DNA of 64,000 nucleotides, taken from positions 3,472,501-3,536,500 of the forward strand of contig OY979730.1 in assembly GCA_963855995.1 (NCBI GenBank). Reading direction: 5' to 3'. The notes under the pieces were generated by a model that was given only the letters and a program-made list of their open reading frames with translations, searched no databases and was not told where the DNA came from. This stretch comes from Muricea muricata. Its lineage: Eukaryota; Cnidaria; Anthozoa; Malacalcyonacea; Plexauridae. Both the position numbers and the translations under genes were made by a program. Positions 1 through 10,840 of the stretch are shown here, one piece after another; the first letter of the stretch is position 1, and each line of letters starts with the position of its first letter.

Positions 1-56
1 TGGAATTTAAATTGAGCTGCTATAATTTATTTTAACTTACCCTGGATCCGCCATTG
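1..56 (-). mobile_element. hAT-like MITE, one end only (cut by window edge)
   Basis: The bases ending in GGATCCGCCATTG match the terminal part of the complete element at 17610-17812 (end GATCCGCCACTG, preceded by a similar AATTTATTTTGACTTAC tract). Only one end is inside the window. The last bases differ slightly from the intact copy. The family assignment rests on the intact copy, which has an 8-bp target duplication. Confidence 0.6.
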
Positions 57-95
57 TTTCAAAGGTGAAACATTCTGTCAATCGGTAAATTATAG

Positions 96-3000
96 ATTAA
101 AACGGAACTGAATGCCAAAAAAGCAGAACTCGAGAACGAAGTAGGAAAACAAAGGAAAGGTGAAACGTACACAACCAAGGTATGATAGCTAGGAGTCTCT
201 GTTGTACTTCAGATCGAGTTTTGGTGCAATTATAACATCGCTCATCCATCCTTGTTTTTCTGTGTGTTTTCTAGCTACCCAAAGTTGGATTGCCTAAGGT
301 AAGTTAAAAAACACGTTATTGCGTAAGGCTTAGTGAGAAACCCGTGATTTTCATAAAGTACGCATCGACAATAACCTTACATGCATGGTAAAGTAGTATA
401 CTACGTTTAGTTAGCTTCAGAAATGGATCATGCACATGCTGTGCTCTCATATAATTAGTCGATTTGCTCATTGTACCAAATATAAGCTGGAACTAAAACA
501 AGAGCCAACCCTAATGTAACTGAGTCACAACCTAGTGGTAATTGACCATTTATGCGAGTGTTTTAATCTCTCACTCGGCCTCACGTACTTAGTTGTTGCA
601 ACAAAATAAAATTCATTGAGTTGCAGCAAGATCGTTAAAATTAGACTTGTTACAACTTCTTGAAAAAACTTGCAGCAAGCCTGTGGATAACAAGTCTTGA
701 CAATCACTTGCAACAAGTGTGATGAAAACTTGCAACACTCTTGTCGTCAAGAGCTGTCGCAACCCATGCGAATGCATCCTAACATCGAAAAACGAAAACT
801 GATTTGAATTCTGAAATGGCATTGAAATCTGTTCAAACGGCACGATACATGCATTAAGGCAAATACTGTAATTGTATTATTTATTTAGGATAAACTACTG
901 ATGGATGTTGATAATTATCAAAAGTTAGGTGGGTCAACGCTGATGCTGCTTTCAAACATGGAAAAAAATCACCGATGTTCCTCGGATGTAGAGTTTTCTT
1001 ATTTCTAATGTTCCTGGCGAATCACGTATGGAACTATGAGACTTCTATTAAAAATATATATAAAAGAAAACCCTGCTTAAAAGTGATATAGTTCCACTAA
1101 TCCAATTCAAGCTTATCGTTTCATAATCATGCTGTTCATGTTTCACATCCTGAATGTTCTAACAGAAAATTCACAATTTTCCTCAAGCCTCTGGATCCCG
1201 AGATCCAATTTTATTCCATGTCTGGTTGTCCTACTCTTTACCTTCATTAAGAGCTACAATCATGAGCAAATTATCTAAGACGAACGTGGAAAAAAACAAT
1301 ATTTTTGAAAGGTATATCAGATATCCTTCGCAAAGCCGCCGCCCCCTCGAAACAATGTTGTTGTACAATTGAATTATAATGGCAATAATTGAGACACATT
1401 TTCAAACAACATTGTAGCAGGAGAGTTTGTCTAGGATTGTAGATGTACATGGTTGTGTCTTTCACTACTGCTTAGGCAAAATTTCGTGGGAGATGGGTTC
1501 AGGCGTGGTATATCATGGCGGGAAGAATCTCACTGAGATACAAACAGAGGTATTTAATTTTGTCATCATCATAATTTCGTCCTTCTTTACAGAGCATCAT
1601 GTGCTCTTCGAGATATTTGTAGCTTTGTCACCTGTTTCAAGTTTTTGTGATGCGGCTACTGACTGCTATTTTTTCAGGTGTTCAGCAAATTTTTGTGGTC
1701 CAATCCTTTACACCCTGACATATTTCCAGGAGGTCGGTAGAGAGATACATACATTCCAAGATACTTGCCTCTGAAAAAAAAAATTCTCAGATTATCGCAC
1801 AAAATCTTATTTTCTCTGTTTTCAGTGAGAAAGATGGAGGCCGAAGTGATTCAAATGTGTGTTTGCTTTTTTAATGGCGGAGAGGATGCTTGCGGGACGG
1901 TAAATGAATTCGAACTAACGTTTCCAGTGTTCGTAGTGCAGTCAAAAGTGCACAAAATCAAGGGATCTTTCACTACCTTCAACTGAAAAAGCTTTGCTGG
2001 ATCAAAACGTCAAATTCCGTTTGTATTGTTTCGGGTAGCAAAAAGTCCTGTTTTTGTGTATTTATTGAATGCACCTTCTGCGCCATAAAGTACAGTAGCA
2101 TCTTTAATAATATAGTTAGCGTTTGTGTTTTCAATTAGATGACAGCATCTGGCACAAACAGTGTTCTGCTGGCGTGTAAAACCTACAGAGATTGGGGCAG
2201 AGATGTAAAAGGGATCACCAAACCAGAAATGTAAGTAGTTCTTCATATTACTTATCTCGAACGTTGTCAGTGTCGGTCATATGAATCACGATTTAGGGTA
2301 GCTACTGTTTTTAGATTAGAACTAGGATTGAGAATCAGGAATATGCTAGACTGTTGCGCTATTAAGGCCAGATGAAAACACAAGTACTGGACAGGAGGAA
2401 CAGGTACTTTACCATACCCTAACCGTTACAACTAAGCAGAGTTTCGTGCCAACATCGTGTTGTGTTATTTACTCATTCATGAACTTTACTGATTATTGAA
2501 ATCTTTTTTTAGAGTCGTCTCTGATTCGGCTCACGCAGCTTTTGAAAAGGTGAGTGATGGTTGTAGGGAAGAAAAACTAGCTTACGTGGTTAATTGTATA
2601 TGGCCACAAATAAAGAAAATGTTAACAAAAGTTAGATTCTTGTGTTGTAATTCTCCGGGTTATTATTATTATTGTAAACTTTACTAAAAGTTGACACTTA
2701 TCCTAACTAATTTAAACCTACATAAAATATCTATTCCCCTAAGTTCTTCCTAAGTTATTGTACAATGTATTATATTAATACATTAAGTTAAATGAAGGCA
2801 TTTAGAAATCTGCATTTTAGCAATCTAGAACACTAAGTCATGCAGAGTTTATTACAATTATTTTCAATAAGGTTTTTTAAATTGTTCTTCCTAATCGCTC
2901 ATTCTTTTCTTTGGCATATGTTCATCCAAACCTGTTCTTAGTAGGTTTTCCCAGTAATCATATTGGTCGTCCAGGGTGTCGTACGTTACTCCTACATCCC

Positions 3001-6000
3001 GTGGTGCATTAATTATGTCCTCGTTGAATTTCTTATAATCCAATTTCTTCATGCTCCTATAGAGGATAATCCTTGGTGTATATTGATTAGCCGATTCTTC
3101 CAAGATACCGTAGATTAGATTATGATCGCTTATCTATGGATTGAAAGTTCTGCCACATTTATTAAACGTATCTGGCTTAGTCGTCAGTATCACATCAAGG
3201 AAGGGTTCTGATTTTGGCGTGATCCTTGTAGGCTCAGTTATCATACATTGCAAATTGTGTACTTCCTCAAGCTCCTTTATGATTTTGCCTTCTCTGGATT
3301 CTGGTATAAATGTGTTTACTAAGGTGAAAATCACCACTCATCAAAATCTATTTTGGCGGCCTTTTCGATATAAATTGTGAAGATCTATAGCACTAACTCC
3401 TAAACTAACCCCGTATTTTTCTCTTGACTTCTTGCAATATTTTGAACAAATACGAGTTAGTATTGTAATTTAATGTTACGTTACGTTACGGGTTAAATTT
3501 TTCCCCTGGAAAAAACCTTTGCCCCGACATCGTCGCCGTTTATTTGTATGTTTGTTTCAAAGGCTGCGGAATACTTTAAAATGAAGATTGTGAAAGTTCC
3601 TGTGAGCGAAAAGAAAAGAACTGTGAACATCAAAGCAATGAGGAAGGCAATTACAAGAAATACTGTGATGGTAATGGTCATACTGTCTTTATATTTATAT
3701 TTTACAGCCTCAATCAAACGAGGATAAGAGTTTATGAAGGCTAATTGTTTTCTTTTAAACAATTATTTAACGCTTGGTTTCTTCAGAGTTGTCAAAAGTT
3801 TGGATTGAATTGCGAAACTTTCCTATATAAATACTCGCCAAAAATATGCGTACGGAGTTAACATCAGTGACTGGTTTATTAAAAAAACGTTATAAACTTG
3901 GTTTACATTTTTTTTGATAAATCAAAATTGCCTAATTCAATGATTTGCTACCAAGATGGTGGACTTTAAGACTAATTGATTTAAATATAAAGTATAAGTA
4001 TAGTAATTAAGAAGGTGTGTGAAATTCCTGTGAATTTCAATTAACTCTCATGCATCCCCAGTCATGAGGTTTAAGGAAGATTACCTGTCTGACACAAAGT
4101 TTCCTTTTTAAAATTTCGTCCTCGTTTGATGCTTTTACTCTTTCTATTGAACGTTTTTGTATCACAGTTATTTATTTATACAGCTAGTTGGTTCAGCACC
4201 GGAGTTCCCATCTGGGATAGTGGATAACATTGAAAAAATTGCCGAAGTGAGTGGATAAAACTGAACTATTTGGCCAACACTTTGCCAAGAACTTTTTGAA
4301 ACGCTAGCTAATAGTTTTAACAACGACGTAACTTGACGGATTTTTTATGCTTAACATTCACAGCTTGGTAAAAAATACAACATTGGTGTTCATGTCGATG
4401 CTTGTCTGGGAGGTTTTGTGCTGGCTTTCATGAAGGCTGCCGGGTTTGTTTGCTTATTTTGTTGTCTTCACATTAACTATCGTGCGTTTCTTTCTTATCG
4501 TTGGAAGCATTGAAAATCCATGATGCATATATAATTTCGAGTTTTTCTTGCAGTTTCAAAGTACCTAGCTATGATTTTTCTGTCGATGGCGTTACAAGCA
4601 TTTCAGCAGATGCTCACAAGGTAAGAACTGCAAAAAGATAGGAGGGAACGATGAAAGTTTAAAATAGGTGAAAGATAAACTATGCGGGTGGTTTGTGTCA
4701 GGTGTGATTCATAGTATCATAATAGCTTGTATGGCATTTCATACAAACGTGATGAATTATGTGGCAATCGAAAGTATTGATTCCGGTCTTGTATGTAGAG
4801 TTCGCTATGGAAGACATCGAAATCGTTTTCACGAGAAATCGTTTACGATGGCTCGGCCGTGTCTCGAGGATGGAGTCGAATGAACGACCAGTCATAGAGC
4901 TTCTTTACGGCGTACTCGATAAAGCTAGGCCAAAGTTAAGATGCAAAGTTATGATACGGCGTAGTCGATAAAATCAGGCCAAAGTTAAGATGCAAAGACA
5001 CTAGTAAAAGCGTGTTGAAGATTGGAAGGATTTTAGGTGATTGGCAACAGACAGTAATAGACCTCTCTGGAGGGCCACCACTAGAAACGTTTGTGAAAAA
5101 CTGAATGAAAAACGTATTGAACAGCACAGACAAAGAAAAGAACAACGTCCTTAGAAGAAAGCTACAAGAGAATGATGATGTTTTCCTAATATGAGTCTAT
5201 TTATTTTTCTACTAAAATTTATTTTACGTGTTTTGCCCGTATCGGGTCTAGGCGTATTATTATTATGATCAGCCACAATGCAACGAGTTCCTTTCCCAAT
5301 AATTGCCGCCATTTTCGAAGCCATGAAAATGACCACCTCTGGTTAACAAAAAGGCTTCACATGGGTAAACAACAAACGCACGCAATGCGTCGTGGTTGAT
5401 CTTCCTCGCTATTTTCAACTTTTATTTTTCACATTATAGTATGGCTATGCGCCAAAGGGATCATCGATCATCCTCTATCACTCCCATTCCCTAAGACACT
5501 ACCAATATCACACATGTACGGAATGGACGGGTGGTATATACGCAACTCCGACCATCTTGGGCTCAAGACCTGGAGTTTTGATTGCACAGTGTTGGGCAAC
5601 CATGATGCATCTAGGGAAATCTGGTGAGTTGAACAAAAATACATGCCTACTTGCCGTATCGAGGGGCAATTTCATTTTATGTTTATATTGTACCTTTAAG
5701 TCTAATAAATATATTTCTGCATGTTGAACACGATAAAATTTCTTGTGTGCTCCAGCCAACACTTTTTTTCCTAAATTTTTCTATAAAACTATATTATTGT
5801 CGAAAAAGGCGAAATTTCAGATTTATTTGTAGGAAAAATCATTTACGTTATCAAAAAGGTAATAAAAAACTACTTATAACACCCGACATTATTATGGTTA
5901 CTTTTATTTTTCACATTTTTGTTGAGCTTTTAGCGTTTGAAAACTCATTTTCAGACTAGTGGCCAGGAAATTAGCGCCATTTTAGTACATTTTCCTATTT

Positions 6001-8359
6001 TAAAGCAGCAATAACTCAAAACAGTTTGAAAAACCAGGGTGCCCGTAATGATGTCTTATATGTTTTTCTTTATAAGCTTTCTGATGATACAAGTTATTTT
6101 TCGAATGAGCGAACTTGAAAGTTTGCTTTTTTTTGACCACATAATAGTTTTGTAATAGAACTGAAGAAAAACGTGTTGATCGAAGCCCAGAAAAAAAATC
6201 GGGCCAAACAACATTCAGAATTGTTATATTAGGCATATAACGGACAATTTAAGAGCAAAATAGATTTGCTCCTCGACAAGGTGGGTAAAATTACCTCTGC
6301 CTCCCTGACTAGGCTGTATGTCGCATACTTTTGTTTAGGATACGTGGACGCAACAAAGCGCATCGTAAAAACAACACGGATAATAAGAAATGGGTTAGTA
6401 TCATGCATAACATTGCAATCAGTGATTCGGAGAAAATAGAAACTCCTAGTTAAAATCACAATGAATATAGCTTATTAGTATAAATTTCCAGGTGACTGTC
6501 GATTTTCCTGTATTCTAATTGGTCAAGATTCACTGTCTCTGAAGTGATAGTCACTGACCAGTGACTATAGCTTTTTGATTTTTGTTTTTTATACAGTACA
6601 GAATAAAAAGTGAATTTTTGTAAAGTTTAGTTGATTATTATTTGTAAACACCTGGAAATTTATACTAAAACAATAGTCGCCTTAGGCTTGGTGATTACAA
6701 ATCTACATTCAATTCGCCTTCGGCTCAGTGAATATAGGCTTGTAATCACCTTGCCTCTTCGGCGACTAATTGTTGATGATCGATATTGATGAACGTTTAT
6801 GTAAAAATATAGTCTTTTGATAAAAACTTTACGCGTGTTTTTGCAAATCCACTGACAGCAATTCTTTAATTACCTAATTGTTCAAGTCGCTAATTTTCCT
6901 AAAACAATGCTATTGGTTAGTTAATCGAGAATAATAACCACGTAATAATGAAGGACCTTATTTCTACATAAACAAGAACATTATAGGCGAAGTAAGAGTT
7001 TCTAAGCCATCTATTGACTCTGTTCTACTGACTGTGGTTCGACACGGTGCGATTTTCTAGACTGCGACAAACTAAAGGCGTGTTCGTATTCGGCGAGCCA
7101 GAAATATGCGTGGTAGCGTTTGGATCAAAGCAGTTCGACATTTTCGCGTTGGGAGATGAACTCACCGCTCGAGACTGGAAATTAAACGCTTTGCAGTTTC
7201 CATCCAGGTTTGTCTCTACATATATAGATCATTTACTGGTCTCATTGACTGGTCTTTACTACTTTTTAGAAAAGGCTAATTTTTTTAAAGTTCTACAAGT
7301 TTAAGTTTCACTGAATCTTTCCATACGTCCCACAACGACAAGCTGTGTTAATTGCGAAGGCATCTTGTCATAAGAGACCCCTTAGGTCCAATCTATGAAA
7401 ACAAGTGTTTTTTTCTGCCTGTTTCTAGTTATTTAACTTTGTTTCGCAACCTGTACGACCACCTACTTTTGTGTTCTGTCGAGAAACTAATTTCTAAGAA
7501 TTTTGTATCTCTTCTACAGCCTTCACATCTGTATCACTCTTCCAATGACCAAATCGGGCATTGCTGGAAAATTTCTGCGAGACGTCCGAGAATGCAGCAA
7601 TAAAATTCTAAAAAATCCCGACTGGCAGACAACTGGCGCGGTAAGTGGGACGTCTCGACTTTTCTATAGAAAAAAAGTGATATACACAGAATTCGACGTT
7701 TCAGCTCTTCTATTCTGTTTATATCATTCAGGGTTGGCAATTCTTCTTTTATTATTTTTTTTTCTTTTACTTTCTTTTATAATAAAAGAAGATTTCTTCT
7801 TAAGCCTAAATTTTTCTTTTATTTTCTTTTATTATTTTTAAAATTTTATTATTATGAAATTGATATTTGATAGTTAATAATTTTACAATTTACATTTTAC
7901 ACAAACTTCTGCCATTTTGACATAGTGAAAAACCTGGTAAAGCTACTTAAGATATATATTATTTTTGTTTCCGTCAAGGCTAATTTCTAGATTACTTTTG
8001 TTGTTGATATTTCGAAAATCTTCTTTTATTACTGAGAAATCTTTTATTTATTTAATAAAAGAAAAAAGAAGATTTTCATTTTTTAAAAACCTTCTTTCAT
8101 CCAACCCTGACATCATTTCAGGTAGAGCATTATCCTATGTTTTTGTGTGCTTTTCTGTGTGCTATGTTTTTGTAGCACCACTAGCAACGTCAGCAGTTTT
8201 ATAATTCCAAGACCTTAAAATGTGTACAAAATTTTACAGGGCGCGATTTACGGTATGGCTCAAAGAATTCCGGACAGATCGATGGTCAGAGAGTTGGCAA
8301 ATCATTATTTAGATTGTTTATATTCAACAAAAATACAATCATCTGAAAACGGCATATAG
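96..8359 (+). CDS. SGPL1: Sphingosine-1-phosphate lyase, C-terminal 474 residues in 17 exons (5' end outside window)
   Basis: PLP-dependent lyase that cleaves sphingosine-1-phosphate to a fatty aldehyde and phosphoethanolamine; the animal enzyme is an ER membrane protein. Exons: 96-179, 275-298, 889-928, 1476-1549, 1678-1732, 1826-1899, 2139-2230, 2513-2549, 3563-3670, 4184-4246, 4364-4443, 4554-4620, 5440-5623, 6339-6393, 7061-7207, 7520-7640, 8240-8359. All have AG/GT borders and compatible phases, giving one frame of 1425 nt ending in TAG. Recognisable blocks are [21 protein letters not shown] (PLP aspartate), [18 protein letters not shown] (catalytic lysine), [15 protein letters not shown] and GAIYGMAQ. 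The human protein is about 568 residues, so roughly 95 N-terminal residues with the membrane segment lie upstream. The usual TSGGTES motif reads TASGTNS. Introns carry LINE pieces, a foldback and a hAT element. Confidence 0.95.
2886..3337 (-). mobile_element. Non-LTR retrotransposon fragment (end of endonuclease domain), decayed
   Basis: Antisense inside a lyase intron. Two minus-strand stretches (3337-3134, then 3133-2891) read in one frame across a stop codon. They contain [18 protein letters not shown] and then [10 protein letters not shown], the C-terminal signature of the EEP endonuclease of LINE polyproteins. The linker that precedes the reverse transcriptase follows ([15 protein letters not shown]). 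The internal stop and missing ends show it is dead. The exact clade cannot be told. Confidence 0.75.
4790..5155 (+). mobile_element. Non-LTR retrotransposon fragment (region after the reverse transcriptase), decayed
   Basis: Sense strand of a lyase intron. [15 protein letters not shown] and [16 protein letters not shown] match the RRLRWLGHVxRM...LLYGEL...GRPKLRYKD pattern that follows the reverse transcriptase in many LINEs. A block around 4912-4950 is repeated at 4959-4999 (AGGCCAAAGTTAAGATGCAA twice), which breaks the frame. Later residues ([15 protein letters not shown]) look like the degraded continuation. Confidence 0.7.
5650..6245. mobile_element. Foldback element, family A, in a lyase intron
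   Basis: The left part (about 5650-5935) and right part (about 5990-6240) are imperfect reverse complements. Shared marks are the CCAACACTTTTT/ACGTGTTG blocks and the CTATAAAACTATATTATTG/AATAGTTTTGTAATAG blocks. The same sequence family forms the arms of the element at 25128-25798. Arm identity is low, so this is an old copy. Confidence 0.6.
6476..6667. mobile_element. Small MITE with 19-bp terminal inverted repeats
   Basis: It begins TAGTATAAATTTCCAGGTG and ends with the exact reverse complement CACCTGGAAATTTATACTA, 192 bp in all. No ORF is present. I could not settle the target duplication. It sits in the lyase intron before the exon at 7061. Confidence 0.8.
6671..6772. repeat. Hairpin repeat
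   Basis: The arms CAATAGTCGCC...TTGGTGATTACAA and TTGTAATCACC...GGCGACTAATTG are reverse complements around a loop containing TTCGCCTTCGGCTCAGTGAA. It directly follows the MITE at 6476-6667. Confidence 0.7.
7729..8109. mobile_element. hAT-like non-autonomous element, 381 bp
   Basis: The ends are CAGGGTTGG and CCAACCCTG. The flanks ATATCATT (7721-7728) and ACATCATT (8110-8117) form an 8-bp target duplication with one mismatch, as expected for hAT. The interior is rich in TTCTTTTATT tracts on both strands. It lies in the last lyase intron. Confidence 0.75.
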
Positions 8360-8488
8360 CGAGAGGAGATCAAATTTACTACCACAAGTATAAACAACAC
8401 GACACAATCATTTCAGTTTGTTCATAATTAGTAAGCTTAATTCACATTGTAAATGATGAATGGTTATTTAATTCATAAATATATTATA

Positions 8489-8494
8489 AATAAA
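8489..8494 (+). promoter_or_regulatory. Poly(A) signal of the lyase gene
   Basis: An AATAAA hexamer lies 130 bp after the lyase stop codon and before the G-rich element. Confidence 0.6.
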
Positions 8495-8522
8495 TGGTGC
8501 GCATTATGTAGTTTTCGCAGTG

Positions 8523-8842
8523 TTTTACCGTATTCTCTCTATTTAACCCACGAGGGCTTATTCATTTCAGGACCTTTGGAGGGGGGGGGGCTTAATTGAG
8601 AGGGGGGCTTAATTGAGAGGGGGCTTATTTATTCATCCAAAAAACCAGCGATGAAGATTCTCTTTGAACTGCAATAACCTCAAAATCATTACACAGTATA
8701 TATCGTATAACCATATATATCATTTTTTAGTCTATATTATGGGCGGGGGGCTTATTAGAGAGGGGGGCTTATTTCATTTTTTCACTCAAATTGGGGGGTT
8801 ATTTGAGGGGGGGGGGGGGCTAGATAGAAAGATCACGGTATA
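8523..8842. repeat. G-rich repeat element between lyase and GTF2A2
   Basis: A unit of the type GGGGGGCTTAATTGAGA or GGGGGGCTTATT recurs at least seven times, with G runs of 5 to 13. The ends ACCGTATT and CACGGTAT suggest an inverted-repeat element. The + strand has many G tracts close together and could form G-quadruplexes. Confidence 0.6.
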
Positions 8843-8953
8843 TATCCTTGTGTGCGAGAGGTCAGAGGTTTCGTATACCGGAGGTATTTACCCACGGCAT
8901 CCTAGACGCTTTAAATCCCCGGCATTTGGTGCCGTATCCGTATATGGTAAATC

Positions 8954-8965
8954 CAAGATGGCGCC
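8954..8965 (+). promoter_or_regulatory. YY1-like motif upstream of GTF2A2
   Basis: CAAGATGGCGCC fits the YY1 consensus (AAnATGGCGnC), a common promoter-proximal element of animal housekeeping genes. It lies about 75 bp before the GTF2A2 start codon. This is a motif match only. Confidence 0.4.
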
Positions 8966-9010
8966 CTGAAGTGTTGACCAAATAAGGCAGTTTAAAAGCG
9001 GAGGTCTTCA

Positions 9011-9020
9011 TATATAAAAG
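9011..9020 (+). promoter_or_regulatory. TATA-like sequence just before the GTF2A2 start
   Basis: TATATAAAAG lies 20-29 bp before the ATG. Used as a TATA box, it would place the start of transcription almost on the start codon, so it may be fortuitous. Confidence 0.25.
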
Positions 9021-9039
9021 ACGAAGACAAGGAAGGACA

Positions 9040-10168
9040 ATGAGTTATCAACTGTACCGAAATACTACGTTAGGTAACAGCTTGCAAGAAAGCCTGGATG
9101 AATTAATACAGGTGATACATTAAAAAGTGTAACACAGTAACAATTCCACACAACCTGTGCGCCGCACATGATAAGAATTATTGTTGCGAGCAATTGTTCA
9201 AAACCATTTAATTAAATATAGTGTTCTTTCACCTATTTAGTCCCAACAAATTAGTCCCCAGCTCGCGCTACAAGTTTTGCAGCAGTTTGATAAAGCTATA
9301 AATCGGGCTTTGGCATCGCAAGTGAAAAACAGGGCTAATTTCAAGGTATAGTTTATTATATTAAAAATATAAATTGTTTGTTTATAAACTACATTGTATT
9401 TGAGTTCTCTTTCAAGAAGACCCATAAGACTGGAAAGAAAGTAAAATGGATTTCCCTCAAACGAACCCTTTTATCTGTATTGGATTTTTTAAAACTATGT
9501 CAGAGCCTTTTAATGGCATTTATAGTAAAGCTTAGATTAACGCTGTAAAGTGGAATGTACCTTTTTGGTGCACCAAAGATCTGATGCAGATCAAGAAAAG
9601 AATTTGCAGCAGATTCTCAGATCGAGATTTATTGCTATGGAATGTGTGACGTTTTTCAGCAGAGGTTGTTTTACCATCCTTAAGTGGTGTGGTACGTTAG
9701 GGGCATGCTATGTCAGTCAGGAAAATTTTGAAATCAGAGGGCCCAGAAATACCAAAATCTTGCATGTCTTAAAAAGTTGTTAACTGAAAAAATGATGTAT
9801 ATTTGAGCTAGATTGGTTAGTTAGGGCCCATTTCACCACCCCAGCATGTGCATGATGCTGTATACAATATGTTATGATCTGTAACTTTTACCAGGGAAGC
9901 TTGAATGTCTACAGATTTTGTGACAATGTGTGGACATTTGTGTTGAACAATGTGGAATTTCGAGATCTTCCTGATACAGTGACCGTGGACAAAGTGAAAA
10001 TGGTTGCATGTGATGGCCGAGGTGTGTCTTCTGTTTTTCATTCCTGCTGTATATCATGTTATCACCTTAAAACAGGGTTGATTGTTTTTGGCTTTATAAG
10101 TTTTAACAGCATTAATTGCATCATAATTTTTTTTCTCTTTTTATGTTATAGGTTCAGTTGATACATAA
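9040..10168 (+). CDS. GTF2A2: Transcription initiation factor IIA subunit gamma, complete, 4 coding exons
   Basis: Small subunit of TFIIA, which stabilises TBP on the promoter for RNA polymerase II. Coding exons are 9040-9111, 9241-9345, 9895-10021 and 10152-10168, with matching phases and AG/GT borders, giving 106 residues (human 109). It begins [20 protein letters not shown], followed by the helical [20 protein letters not shown] segment and the beta-barrel part [17 protein letters not shown] and [11 protein letters not shown]. Every block matches the TFIIA gamma family closely. The start is fixed by the conserved MxYQLYR N-terminus. The last exon adds only a few residues (SVDT). It is convergent with SNAPC5, with the stops 672 bp apart. 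Confidence 0.97.
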
Positions 10169-10408
10169 GTATAACTACATAGATATGTAGAACCAATAGC
10201 TGTGAACTTTGTATTGTAAACCAAAGAGAACAATATAGTCTGGTGATAGCTAGATGAAGAGAAGCAGACAAATATCTATTTATAAACTAGGCATGTGATA
10301 TTCTTAATGTTTGTTTGTATTTCAAATGAAAGGTGGCCATTAAAAATTTACCTACCAAGCATTAAAGTTTTAAAAATGTGACCATTTATATTTTGATTGG
10401 CAGATTGA

Positions 10409-10414
10409 AATAAA
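10409..10414 (+). promoter_or_regulatory. Poly(A) signal of GTF2A2
   Basis: AATAAA about 240 bp after the GTF2A2 stop codon. The convergent SNAPC5 signal is at 10777-10782, so the two transcripts probably end without overlap. Confidence 0.5.
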
Positions 10415-10776
10415 TATTGCTCCAATTGTGTGGCAAACATTTTTTTGCTCTAAAACACTAACATTTGATACATACACAAACATGAAAAGCTAAAGATATA
10501 GCTATATAGCATATACTTCAAATATATATTATAATTGCATTAGGATTTTTGTTGGATGTGAAATGTAACAACAGGTTATGTACTGTTTGCACCTGCATGA
10601 TGTTTGATGTAGTCACTTGTAGAAGTGGTTGGTGGTCAAATAGAGGCATACAAAGTACAGTAAATGTGCTGCAAACTTGGGGCCGCCACATAAAGATACC
10701 TTGTCTCATATATTAGAATCAGTCACTATTCTATTGATGCTGCCAAGAAACTACCACAAGGTAGTAGAGTAGAATT

Positions 10777-10782
10777 TTTATT
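10777..10782 (-). promoter_or_regulatory. Poly(A) signal of SNAPC5
   Basis: TTTATT on the + strand reads AATAAA on the minus strand, about 60 bp after the SNAPC5 stop codon. Confidence 0.55.
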
Positions 10783-10840
10783 CTTCATTCCATCTTGTCC
10801 TGCTTCTGGGCTGTAACTGTAGCGAAACTAACATTGCAGT

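Noticed and set aside
5508-5762. Minus-strand ORF overlapping a lyase exon
   Set aside because: It runs antisense through the exon at 5440-5623 into the family A repeat. The exon explains the open frame, and the rest is the repeat.
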